A DNA stretch of 64,000 nt from positions 63,550,212 to 63,614,211 of the forward strand of contig CM069870.1 in NCBI GenBank assembly GCA_036172665.1. Direction: 5' to 3'. This DNA is from Prosopocoilus inquinatus (lineage: Eukaryota > Arthropoda > Insecta > Coleoptera > Lucanidae). The first letter of the stretch is position 1. Each line of letters opens with the position of its first letter. This document shows, in pieces, positions 47,501 through 61,200 of the stretch. A program made the translations under genes and the position numbers. Below the pieces are notes generated by a model. That model made no database searches, had not been told where the DNA came from, and saw only the letters and a list, made by a program, of their open reading frames with translations.

Positions 47501-50500
47501 TGGTTTCCGGTTACAGCGCGTTACGAACCATCCGACGTTTCGGCCCTTTCTGTATTACATCAGGTCTTCCTTAGGGCTCGAGTTACAGTTACAAGAACAG
47601 TAGCTGCAGTAAACCTGACGCCTTTTGTCGTAAACAGGCGAAACGTCGCCAGTAGAACACTTTCTTGTAGTTTTTTTTTAGATCTTATTCTTTTGTTTAC
47701 TGTTTTCAGTCAATCCGCTGAATGGAATGAATATTTTGTTTTCCTTTCATTTTATGTCTTTTTATCGAATTAGTTACGTTACTTTTTACAGTTTTCTTTG
47801 CTTTCTGTTAATATTTTGATTTTTTTATAACCTGTCATTGATCTTCTTTTATTTTTATTCGAATTTGGTTATTTTTCTATTTATTTTTCTCTTGTTTTTT
47901 TTGTAATTACATTTTTTTTCCTCTCGAAAAGTATATTCGACTCAACTTCGAATATGTTACGTTCCTTTATTTTTAACTTTAATTAAGTTTTGGTGTGACG
48001 TTAATTTTTAATCTACTGTTCGTTTTCATTTAATTAATTTATGGTAATATTGATTTTTGATAAGTAATCTATCGTTTGTTTTTAATTAATTAATTTTTGG
48101 AATGATATTGGTATTGATTTGTGATGTATTAATTAATTCCTGGTGTGATATTGACATTTAATTGCTAATCTAATACTTCTTTTTAATTAATTAATGTTCC
48201 ATGTGATATTATTATTCATTCTTGTATATTGATTTATTTTTAACTTTAATTAATTATCGATGTGACGTTGATTTTTGATCTACTGTTTGTTTTTAATTAA
48301 TGAATTTTTGGTATGGATATTGATATTGATTTTTGATAAGTGATCTGTCGTTTGTCTTTAATTAATTAATTAATTAATTTTTGGTATGAAATTGATTTCT
48401 AATCTAATGTATTAATTAAATTCTGATGTGTTATTAATTACTGATCTAACGCTTCTTTTTAATTAATTAATATTTCATGTGATATTCATTCTTGATTGTT
48501 GATTTAATGTTTGTTTTTGTTTTTAGTTCGGTATGACATTGTTTTTAATTAATGTTTCCATCACTTATTTCGTGTAATCTTGAAACTAATTTCTAGTGAT
48601 TTGTTGAAATTGATTTTTGATTATTTGATATAAATTTATAAATTTTTGGTATGAGGTTGAAACTGATTCTTGATATGTTGTTTGTTAAAAATTCATTAAT
48701 TTCTGGTATGATATTGTTATTGATTTTTGGTTATCGATCTATTTGTTGTTTTTTTAATTAATTTTTGGTGTAACCTTGATACTGACTCTTGATAATCGAT
48801 CTGTTTGTTTTTGGTGTGATATTATCTTCGATTGCAAAATTGCAACTTATGTATTGCGAGAATGCAATAAACTAAAATACATTTGTCTCTCTTATTTTTC
48901 TTTCTGGAAAGAAATTTTTTTCTCTGAGCAATCTTCATCTGTTTATTAATTCCATAATAATTATTAAATTTTATTTCATTTAAATGATATTAAATACAGG
49001 AAAACAGTATATTAGAACTGTTATTTGCTTTTGTGTCCCTGTTGATGAAGACCATAAACAAATTAATTGATCTTAACACATTTAAAGACCTTCCTTTTGC
49101 CTGCTAAATTAAGAACTCATTTGTAACAACGAACAAAACTAATAAGAAAACGATGATCATGACAAAGCCGAACTCATCGTTAATTTGTAACAGGCAGTTC
49201 TGTTGTGAATCATTTATTTACGAAGATGCAATTAGCTCCGGTCCCGAAATATGACGTCGCACCATGACAAAGTTTGTACTAAATTAAACTCCCTGCTGAA
49301 TCACGAATTCGTTTGCTGTAGGTTCATGTGGTTCGTCTGCGTCGCGGTGGGAGCGGTTGCCACCATGATCATCATCGTCAGCCTCTGGGAAAAGTTCCAG
49401 ACGAACCCGACCATCACCGGTCTGGACACCGATTTTCACGGTTGGGACGTCCCGTTTCCGGCGATCACCCTGTGTGAAAACACACCCAGCAATGACTCCG
49501 TCATCGAAAAAATCATACGAAGGTCCATATGACGATAATGTTATTACCAGGTTTAAGAATTCAGCCCACTTAGTAAGGACGCTTTTCACGCTGAATATAC
49601 TATTTATTTCTTCCACCTTTGCGCGGCTGCGATGCTTCCAGTTATTGTTGTTATTAAAAAAAAAAATCTAATTTGAGTGAAAATGAATTTTGAGGGGAAC
49701 AAAGAGAAAACTTAGTCAATAATCAAATGCAGGCAAAAAAAAAACAACTGGAACATTGAAGATCTTTGGGCTAAAGTTTCTGAAAATCAGAGATCAAATT
49801 CAAATAAATCAAATTCCTAAAAAATATTAATTATCGATTGAAAAGATTAAAAGAAAAGGAAATTCATTCTCAAACATAATAATTTCGAGGTAAATGTATA
49901 AAAAAAATATTAAAATGCACTAAAAATTTAAAAGTTTAACGGTCAGATTGTAAAAGAAAATATTTGAACTGAATTAAAAAATGAATTATAAACTAAAATA
50001 GTAAAGGACACTGTGGTTTAACAGATAATTGAAATTAACCTCCGTCCACAATCCATTTACGGATATAAAAATTATTGTGGGCGGAGGTTCCTTTCAATTA
50101 ATGAATTCTAAGGAAAACAGAATAAATTGTAATAAATTATTTTATTTTACATGAAGAATAAACTCTAAGATTAAAAATAAAAACACTAAAAACCGTTTTC
50201 ATTGACTTTAAAGTTAATTTTGAATTCAAAAGTTCGTTTGTTTTACCCAGAACATTCCAAAAATGCAAATTATTAATTTAAGGAATGATCTGAGAATACG
50301 TTCTAAAACTAAACTAAATCCTATAAATTGAGTCAAATGTTATTTGAAAAATGTCTCCAACCCTTTTAAGAAAAATTAAAATTAATTGAAAATGATCTAA
50401 AAGGAGAAAAAGAAACAATAACAACCACAGCTTTGTAATAAATGAATTCAAACAATGTTGAAAACCTGTAAGTGATTATGCCAAATAAAAATTTAAATTA

Positions 50501-53500
50501 AAATATAATACCCAAAAATAAAATAATTTGGATATTCCAATCTTTACATTTCTTAGAATTTTTGTTTTAATTTAATTTAATTTTTGTTAAGCAAAAACAG
50601 CTGATAACCCCCAATCAAAAAATTGAAAAATATTAACCGCGTAATTAAAAAAAAAAGATTAGAAAATCATGTAATACTTAAACAAAAAATCAAGATAAAT
50701 ATAATGCTACTGAAAAAAAAATTATTTAACGTATGTCAACCCTCACCTTTCCAAAAGATTTTTATTTTGGCTGTTTTGTCATTTTGAAAATAAAAACATT
50801 CCTGTAAATAGCGAAATCCAAGAACAATTGATAAGATCCATCAGAAGACGAAGACAGTCATCCCCAAGGACAAATGAATAAAATTAATATTCAAGAATAA
50901 AAATTTAATTCAGAATATTAAACAGCCCAGAAAATGATCATGTAAAATTATAATTCTTGTGACAGAAGATTAAAATGCAAATAGAAAACAAACTCAAAAA
51001 AGAATAACAAACCAATTTTGAACAAGTAAGTGTCTACATCGAACGAAAATAGCAAATACATGATTTGACAAAATGATGACCGTCTAAATAAATTCCATCC
51101 TGACGCCGAACCTGAAAATTACGTGTAATACGTGTGTCCTCCGTAAAAAAAAAAACATCGCAAAGAGTAATAATTCATATAAATTATATGTATTGGACCT
51201 AGAACTGAGCTTTAGGGGATCCCGTACATAACCGCTTACATTTTTATCTTTTATTGTTTTACTCGTAATTATTGTAAATAGCCAATAAATGCTGGAAATA
51301 TAAAACAAAAGAGAGAGAGAGAGAAGCCTTACGGGTAAAACAAATTAAGCAAAGTAAATTAAAAATACTGAAGAAGGAATCTTTTGAGATTCGGAAAAAT
51401 CTGAAGAATTAAAAAAGCGTTTAAAATGATAAAATATGTATTTAGCGAAGGCTTTTATAAATGGGGCCCATAATCAATGTATCCGATACTTCCTAACTTC
51501 CTGTGGTCGGTAAAACTGCTTCAAGTTTAGGAATTATTAGGATTATAAGAAAGAGAAAGAGTTAATCAATGAAAAAAACGAAGACTAAATAAATAAAATG
51601 AAGAATAATAACCATAGTGTAGGATGTTCTTTCTAAGTTTTGATTTTTTTGATTAATAAAAGAAATAATCCCTATACTGTAACCAACTTAATATAAAATC
51701 CCATCAACTGGCCTACAGTTTGTAGGGAGAGTTGTTTTATTTTATTTCTTCATTGCAAATAACAGTTAAATAGCCAATTACAGGTAATAAAAATGAAAGT
51801 ATAAAAAAAGCGTCAATGCACATCATGAGAACCTATATAAATAAGCAACCAACAATCAATTAAATTAACAGAGTAAGTAATTAATTAATAATTAATTAAT
51901 ATATAATATCATAATTATGCATAGGCAAACAGATTTTGTAAAACACATTTTCTGAATTTCCTGATAATATCAAAAAAGACATTAACAGAATTCAGTTTAT
52001 TAAAATTATCGCATATTCTATACAGAGGAGAATTCATGGAGTAATTTGTTTTTTGAGTGCTTAATGGAAAGAAAAGTCTGTGTCTTGCATCATATATACC
52101 GGGTGGAAAGTTTCAAACCCGAACATAGCAAACTTGTATTGAAAACTATGTTTCTGTGAATAGCTGCTCGCCATTTGAAGACACAAAAATGGCAATGGTA
52201 TTAAAGAAAAGAGAAAATTATGGACAATATTATCGTGTTAAAATTATTCCTAAATATTAATACTTTCGGAATATAAATTAAATTTTCAAATTTTAAACGA
52301 AAAATTTAGTCGCCTATGTCAGATTTGAAACTTTCAGTTCTTTCAGTTAATGGAAAATAATTTACACGTCATGCGTCAGTCAAAAAGTATTATGAATTAT
52401 TGTACAGAGCAAATAATAGGTAGGTATTCTTGTCGTTTAAGTTATAACAATTCTTTCTTTCTTTATTAGAACGAGAATTGTATTCTACGTCATTGCATAC
52501 AAAAATACAGTTGTTTCTGATACTATCAGTAAACTTAATGGGATGCCATGGACAATCGATATCGACACAACATGTCGATACTAAATCAATTTCAAATTCA
52601 ATTGTACTAAGTATTAAATAAGTTTCACACTGTTCAAGAATAAGTAACACACAACTGTAAAGAATATTTAAAAAAAAAACCACATCAATTTCACAAATTC
52701 AGTTGCCATCAACATTGTTTTGAAATTAACAAGGAAAGTAGAAAGTATTTTGTGAAGTAATGCAGGTGCAAATAAATAAATCGTAACAGTTTTTGCTATA
52801 CAGATGAATGAAATTTTATTTTGAATAAGAAGCATATTGTACAAAATTCTGGTTGTTGAACTGCAAACTTCATATCTGACATAAGGTGCCTACATTTTTC
52901 ATTTGAAATTAAAAAATTTAATTTCTATTTCAAAAGTATTAACACAATAGGAATAATTTTAACACGATAATATTGGCCTTAATTTTGTCTTTCATTTAAT
53001 ACCACTAGCATTTTTCTATCTTTAAATGGCGAGCAGTAATCTGCAGAAACGTAGTTCTCAATGCAGATTTACTATGTTCGGGTTTGAAACATTCCACCCG
53101 GTATATAAATATGTTAGAAAGTAATTGACGTCTGTGTGCTACAGTTATTGCACAAAATTCTTCAAGTAAAAGGTTATAGGATATTTGTTTCCTACTAATA
53201 TTGGTTTAAACAATTAAGTAGCATGATTTCTTTGGTAATAAAGAAAATTTTTGAATCATTACAATTTTGCTCAGGTAAACATCAAATTGATAACATTTCA
53301 AAAAGAAAATAAGACGTGTGCATGGCCAGAAGGAAAAACAGCAGACAAAAAAAATAACAGAGGCTGTGGAAATCCTACCAGGTTTTGAACTGTGCACGTA
53401 AATGCATTGTCTTAACATACCTTAATTTATTTAAATAAAAAGAACAAATGCTGCTAACTAGAGTATGTTACTCAGAAGGTATATGATTGATTTTATATTA

Positions 53501-56500
53501 GAAAAAAAGAGATTTTTTTTAATTACTTAAAGTAATTAGATAGAATGACTTAAGCAATTAGGTAATTAGGGAGAGAGATACGTGTTCAGGCTTGGAAAAC
53601 TCCGGACGAACATTTTTTTAGTGAAAATTCGACTGACTACTGTGTAGTCAATGAACTTTGAACCTCGGCATCGCGACAGCTTAATCCTAATCTTAAGTCA
53701 CGTGAAAATGTATCTCTCTCCACGTTAACTCTTTTCTTATCTGGCAGAAAAGAGCTCAGCAAATATTATTACGCTAATTATCTCTCCGCCGTTTACATTT
53801 AGACAATTATATCTAGTAGCTGGCGCTATCTATCTCGATTCTCCTTTTATCCTTTTAAATTTCGCTCACCACAATTGCCTAACCTAACCAAGGATGTATC
53901 GTGCGAATCAAAATTGACCAGTTGCTTGTCACCGCTCGTGCATGCCGGATTCTCACGCTTCTTTTTGTTTAAGAATTTACTTTAACATGTCTTAATGGCC
54001 ATTATCTCTGTATTTAGCGGAATCATTTCCTTGCGCCTTAAAACGTCGAAAGGAATTTATTTCAGTTTTATTTTTTAATTAATTTTCATTTAATAATTTG
54101 GGCTTCAAATTTTTATCCCGTTTACAAAAATAATTTTCAGAAAGTTTTCGAATTCCAACGACAAGGAAAATCTAAACCACTTCCTGATGAAACTCTCTCA
54201 GTTTTCCTACCGGACTTTACCGGAGCTGAAAGACTACTTTGAAAAAGAGTATTTGCCAAAGGACGCTGATTTGAAAGAAGTGGCATTTGAGGTGAGCAAT
54301 AAACGATATAAGGGGTGTCCAAGAATTATTATAGTCATGGGTGACAGCGCAATCAAACATTTGTAGCTAATTATTCTTTCAAATTGCCAGAAAACATTAA
54401 ATACCTACGTAAATAAGAATTTGTTTGTTGATAATTAAGTAATATAAATAATTCAAGTACGTTACGGTTTCGTGCGAAATTCGAACGAAGTTGTGGTTAT
54501 TCAGCTGTCAAAAGTAGGCAAACATCACTAAGTAGCGCCGCAAATCGTGGAAAAGTCGTACTTCAGTTGCGTCAATGTCACGAACTGTCGTGTACTGCTG
54601 ACCTTCGGAAAACACGCTGATATTATTCGATGGGTAATTGAAAGTGTTTACGCCCTCGATAGTAGGATTTTCTCCAAAGAAAATAAGGCAATGAAAATCG
54701 GGGTAAAGAAAAGAAGCGGATTCCTCTGTTAAAACGAAGAAATCAGGTAAAGCATGGATCACGCTAGCAACGACATCCAATTGCCTTTTGTTCAAACACA
54801 AACGGGTTATCCACACGGCATAATTTGTATTCAGCAAATCGAACGTCACTTAATCCATCAAAGGATTCCAATAACATTGTATTTATTTAGAATTCTGCGT
54901 AACAATTCTCGAGAAGATCACACGCACACAAGTGCACCTTATAATGTCGAAACGCAAAGTGACGCTGGATGCCGAAGGCGAGTAACAAACAGTTCAAAAT
55001 GGCGAGCAATGAAAACACAGAAATAGATAGCATGGTCATTTAGAACCAATCAGAGCTTGATTACAACGGAAACAATGTTACTACCTTACAATAGCAGTTC
55101 TATACCACACGTGGTTCCTGAAAGTAACCAAGACTTTACACGTAACACACAGAATTATTATAATTGTTGGACATCTGTTACTTTTCCGATCTTTTAAAGT
55201 ATTGGCATTTCAGTTAATAATTGAGGAGGAAATGGCGTTCAAAAGGAATGAAGTCATTTTGACCAAAATTGACCATTTGTTTTCTATCGATTTTTTTAGA
55301 TATTCAAGTCAAGTTTCAGTGATGCAGCGGTTGCCAACCTTAAACACAGTAACATTCTTTTCTCAGTTTTTATATTTTGTGATTACAACCTTGCCTCCTC
55401 AATTCTACCAAGCAAATTAAAAAAAAAATTCCTCAACAAACATTTTTTTTTAATGCAGTTAATGAATACTTGCCAATCCATCTTCACCGAGTGCACCTTC
55501 AAATCCGAATCCTACGACTGCTGCGAGGGCTTCTTCCCGATCTTCACGGAGAATGGCTTCTGTTACACGTTCAATTCGAGGCACTACGAGAAAAAGCCGT
55601 CCGGGTAAGGGGGCCATCCATCATGGCCCGCCCGCCTGAATTCGGCCGAAATAATGCGAGTCGTATTTCAGGAGGAGCGAAATTCTGCCGCCGTTCGAGA
55701 TGAAGTACATCAAGGAGACCGACATAAAGTGGTCCCTGCAATTCGGTATTTCCAGCGATAACGAGGATTTACAGGTGGCGGTAAGTCGAACGAAGAGGTG
55801 TGCTGGGAAGGGTTTGCGCTTCGCGAACCGGAATTGCTCCGGAAATGTGAATTATGCCCGTAAATATTTTCTTGTTCGAGAGCGGAAACGAATACATTTG
55901 GAATTTGGCGTATTACGGATATGTAAAGGAGAGGGTTGATTTATAAAGGCCAATTGGTACGTGTATTCCTACTGAAACGTTTCAAAATTTAATTCCAACC
56001 TTAACGGTTTTGCCAGTGTTAAAGCACTTGTTAGACATATCTTCGAATAATACATATCTCAAATTAACAAGTCGAAAATATCAGACTGATCGAGCTTTAA
56101 AGTTAGGACTATGAAGATGATAATTCTAAATGAATGATAAACTCGGTTATCCTCAGCATACACATATACATAAGTTGGTCTTGCAATATTGCAAATTTTT
56201 CATTAACTGTAAAGCCACAGAATAGGCAACCCATCAATCAAACATAACCTACTAAATATCGCGGAAGTACACTGTGTTGCCTATTTTCTAGTTTTAAGGG
56301 GTGGGTACCCTGTGTAAAAGTTTATTTTTAATCTATTTCTACTTCAATATCTATAATTTTCTTTTTGCGTAAATGCCGTAAAACTGTCATCAGAAATACC
56401 ATTTTTAATAAATTGGCCTTTCGTTTTCCTTAAAAATAACTGATTGAAAGCTATCGTTTAGTTCTTCAGAAATTCTGTAATTAGACCGACTGGATCACTA

Positions 56501-58245
56501 GCGCAACACACACACACAAAAAAAACCTAAATTCGTAGAAAAATATTTTGCATTGATGTTTACCTTCCGTGTTTAGTTTACCTTATTGCTGGATCTGCGC
56601 CTGTTGCGTTTATAATATTTTGTTTGAAGCAATGCCCGTTTCATCTAGCGAGAAAATAAACAGCAGCTCAGCGAAAAGAAATAACCGAAAGAAATTAAAT
56701 GGGTTGGACAAATAGCGAGCACGTAATAGTTTCCTTATTACGCAAAAGCATACGCATATTATTGAATAATAAATTACGACAGTTTGTCTAAAAGTGTTAT
56801 GTAGGAGAATAAAATCAATAACAGAATAAATCTGAGACACTTCTTGTCTAATTAACTCTTGGACAAAATTAAGGTACCCTGGAATTAAACATGGATTCTG
56901 AGTTGGTAAATTTATTATTGAAATATTTTATAGGTGGCCTATTCTTGAATGAGAATTTGATTTGCTTTTCTTTCGATTTTTTTAATTAAATCTCACCGCT
57001 GCCACCATTTATGTAGGAAGCGACGGGGAACACTATTATCTTGCCCCCATTTATTAACAAGAAAATAGAAAATAAAATAAAACAGCACGCGTATGGTTAA
57101 TGAGAGAACCATCTTCATTCCTTTACGTATTTAATTATCGGAGCACTCAGGTTTAGGACTCCAAGAGGCAATGATTCTAAAAAGATACCTTAATGGGGCC
57201 AACCAATGGCCTTCTCAGGCAAAAAGACAAACAAAGCAAAATTAAAAGAACTAGAGGGCAGAGGACCTCTTTTAGCAGCTTTCTTATGACTTTCTTTTAC
57301 ATCTCTCCTTTCGGGGTTACGAAAACTCAAGCGAAAGGGGCAGTAAAATAAATGAATTAAAAGTAAAAATGCAAATTTTATTTTTCTTTTTAATCTGGAA
57401 TCAAACTGTAGCAACCGATTGAAAATTTAGTGTTACGGTCGAATTTTTTATGTTGACCGATCCGGTCTGGTAGGCTATTCTCCGTACATGCATGTCGAGT
57501 GCATTGTGGTAATTCGACTACACAGCCGCACATAGCATTAGAATATTTAGCGCATGCGTTGGGCCGTTCGTTTTTGTTTTGAACCAGCGAGCCAATAAGT
57601 TGTGGTCACGTCTTTGACGCTGCGTGCTTGATGTTTTATTGTTTGTTTTGTTGATGAAATTAAATCAGCGCCATATATGTGTTTATATATATATATTTAT
57701 TTAACAGTTAAAATTTTTTTAACGAGGATAAACGGCTGATTGTTGGGCGTTGTTTTTATAAGAAGGACTCCTTTTAACTTCTGTCAATATTTCGCAATGT
57801 ATTTATTGCTTCATCAGGACAAAACTGTAAATGATATAACATGAACAACGTGCTACAAAAGTTAGGTTAAGTACTTACTTATAGAGTAATTAAAGCTAGC
57901 CATAGAAGGTAAATTATGAAGCGATGTGCAAACATTAACAACCAGAAAAAATATTTTTTTTGTATAACAACGATTACATAATAAAACACATTAAAATTCG
58001 ATTAAAAACAAGTATATAAAAATGTTTGACTTAAGGCATTGTAACGGAAAAGTAAGATGGCCGACAGTAGGATAGGATAGGATATATATATATATATATG
58101 TGACTCGAGTAACGACGAGGAGCAGAAGCAGGCAAGTAACAGCGAAGACCTGAAGATGGCAAGTGAGACCTTGCCGAAACGTTGTCAGAAGACAAATAGT
58201 TCTTTAGAGAACTCAACGCGGAGGACTACCCGGAAGAATACTACA

Positions 58246-58292
<47 letters not shown>

Positions 58293-61200
58293 AACCGAAA
58301 GAGATTGTTTAACGAGGATAAACGGCTGGTGGCTGGGTGTTGTTTAAAAAGAACTCTGAGTACCTGATTGACTTAAGTCACTAAACGTTTCATCTTTTAA
58401 TTTTTAATTTGTTTTATTATGTAACTGTCAATTATACATTATCACATGTTAATGATTCGTCATCGCTGTATATCGTACCTTCAATGGCTAGTTTAATCAC
58501 TCTTTAATTCATGTTCTGATGAAGCAATAAATTGAATTGCGAAATATCGACAAAAAATTACAAGGAGTTCTTCTTAAACAACGCCCAACCACCAGCCGTT
58601 TATCCTCGTTAAACAATCTCTTTCGGTTTAAATTTCAACAAGTGCGGCGATACTTCCCTTCGGATTTTATATATGTATGTGTATACATAAGCCACATCGT
58701 TGTCGCAAGTCCCAATAGTGCTGGGATCGTGTTTTCGGTTGTGGGAATAGTGTCACTCTATTTTTTATTTTTATGGCAAGGTAAGCGCCTTGTTGATCCT
58801 CCATTTTGTTGTTTATTTGATTTCCACGTGCGTTTACCGCTTGCGGTTGTTTATTTCCACATGTTCTCTTCCAGCAAAGAGCCTCGGCCAGATCTTTAAC
58901 GCCAAATTCGAGCAGACTGGTTATTGTCTCGCTTCATATCTTTTAAGTACCCGGGCGAACCATCGAGGAAAAGCCGTTTAAAAATGCTACAATAAAACAT
59001 TATTTTATTTAACGCGGAATACAAACTAATTTATTCAAACATACGCCGAACGATGACTAGTAAACGCTAACGAGGACTGTTTTTCATTCACCGCGCGTTC
59101 CTTTTATAACAAGGCTGGTTATAAGGCGATTATTCTTCGCCCAGAAAATTCCGTCGGACGAACCAGACAGACGTCCGCTGAAATTTCGAAACTCTAACGC
59201 GCCAGGCTCTGATACGTGTAGCTTTGGTCAGATGTTGAATCTTCACGATCTATTAACTATGCCTGATTCCTATGTTTAACGGTAACTTAGGAAACAGAGC
59301 ATTTTGAGAGTATCTTCGTTCCTTATTATTACATGAAATCTCATGTTTTAACCAAAACCATTGAAAAAACTATTAGGATCTGTCTACGCATAGTACGTAT
59401 TAACCTGGATAGGTAACACTGAGGAACAAAGTGAGACAAGTAATGGGAGTAAACAATTTTTTTAAAGAAAACTACCACATTTGAGTAAAAAATTGAATTT
59501 AAATAATTGTCTTCGCAGTATAGCAAGCATTTTGATAAGAGGTTTTGGATAATTATTTTGCAATTAAAAAATGTGCAAGTAATTTTGATTATAATTTGAT
59601 GTAAAAGCATTTACTTCACTTTATTCATTTATTTATCTACATGATAAATTTCACTGATAAAAACATGCAGTGCTTCTCTTCCATCATTTATTTAACAAAT
59701 TATACTGTTTAATTATAAAACGGTGGATAAGAAGAAATTATTAAACGCCTAAATTCTCTAGGCTGCCGAAAGTGTGCCTATTTCTTACTCTTTAATTGCC
59801 TGTTTGCCTGCCTATTTCAGTCTCTTTAAACGCCTAACAATCCAGGCTTAATAATAATCGATTCGCTTGCTGCTAAAATCATTTGCATTGTTCCTAGTCA
59901 AGTTTCGTTAATTTCCGAGCAACAACTTTCAAATTTACTGATTTTCTTAAGAGAAGTCGAGAAGAGAGAAAGTCGAATATTATAGCGATGAGAAAATATA
60001 GTGAGTAGAAATTATATTCCGAGTATTACTTTTAAATAAAATATAATGCGAGATGACCCTGAGCAGATATCTGCTAGATGATGAGGAAAAAACCTTGATC
60101 TTAACGAATCAGATTAAGACCAAATATTCCTCCCTATAAGAAGTTACATGTCATAGTGCATGTAAAATCTTAAGCACACATTACAGGACCTCAGTCGTCA
60201 GTGACAAAACCCATAAATAAAAACATTTTTCCTAATTTAAGTGCCAAAATCATAAATCTAATTTATTATGTATAATACATAAATGTTTTTTATTGTATTT
60301 AACTCTGAGTATGTCCTTAAATTCAAAATTATCGAAACAATATCAAGATTCTTTTGAAACTTCACATTTTTTAACTCTTTTTTTTTCTTTGAAAAAACTC
60401 TCAGTTCTACTTTCCCATCTGAAGGTTATACCAAATATTTATTTAAAAACTCTACTCACATCCAACTTTGTGCTTATATAACACTCAATGTGAAGTATAA
60501 AGGATCGTAATCCTAAAGATATAACCCTAATCTTCTGTAATAATTAGGGATTAGAGTTTTACATTGTAAGCTTTAAATTGATAATTACTTCGAAATTTGA
60601 TAGCTCGTGAACTTTCTTGCATTTGTTTGAACTGAGTAGACCGTAAATACATGCGCGCGCCGCTAATCTGTTGACGTCAGAATACGTTAGTGCGCGCGCC
60701 GCTAATCTGTTGACGTCAGAATACGTTAGTCCTACCCCTAGACGTAATACATAATAGAGATTTTCCAAGCTAAGGGGGCTTTAAAACTTCTTTTAAAATA
60801 AATTAATAGATCAGTTTTTAATACTAATATAAAAGTTAACTTTTCGAAATATATTAAAGTTCACTTTAAACTTTCTTCCATACATTCAATCTGAATTTGA
60901 AGCTCGATCTCAAAAATTCCATCGCCAGTTTGCAAACAGCAAAATCATTATACCTGAGAGCTTGGCCTTCTCTCTTACTTTCCTTATCTTACGATTAAAA
61001 CCTTTTTTCAAACCTTCGGGAGGCATTGCCTTCTCTTTCTTCTAGTCCCTGTTAAAAGATTATTGTTTTGTTATTAAAAAAATTCTGATAAATCCTGATC
61101 AATTGTTTCATCCCCTTGAGGAGACGTTCTCTTCTTTTTTTTGGATTGATTCCCTTGCCCGTTTCAACGTCGGGTAATAATGGTACTCATTTGTTTCATT

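Noticed and set aside
49251..49321. ORF extending upstream of the TM1 exon with its own ATG (SHHDKVCTKLNS...)
   Set aside because: It runs through the TGCTGTAG acceptor. Phase with exon 1 and the conserved N-terminus there show it is intron. An alternative promoter with this ATG cannot be fully excluded.
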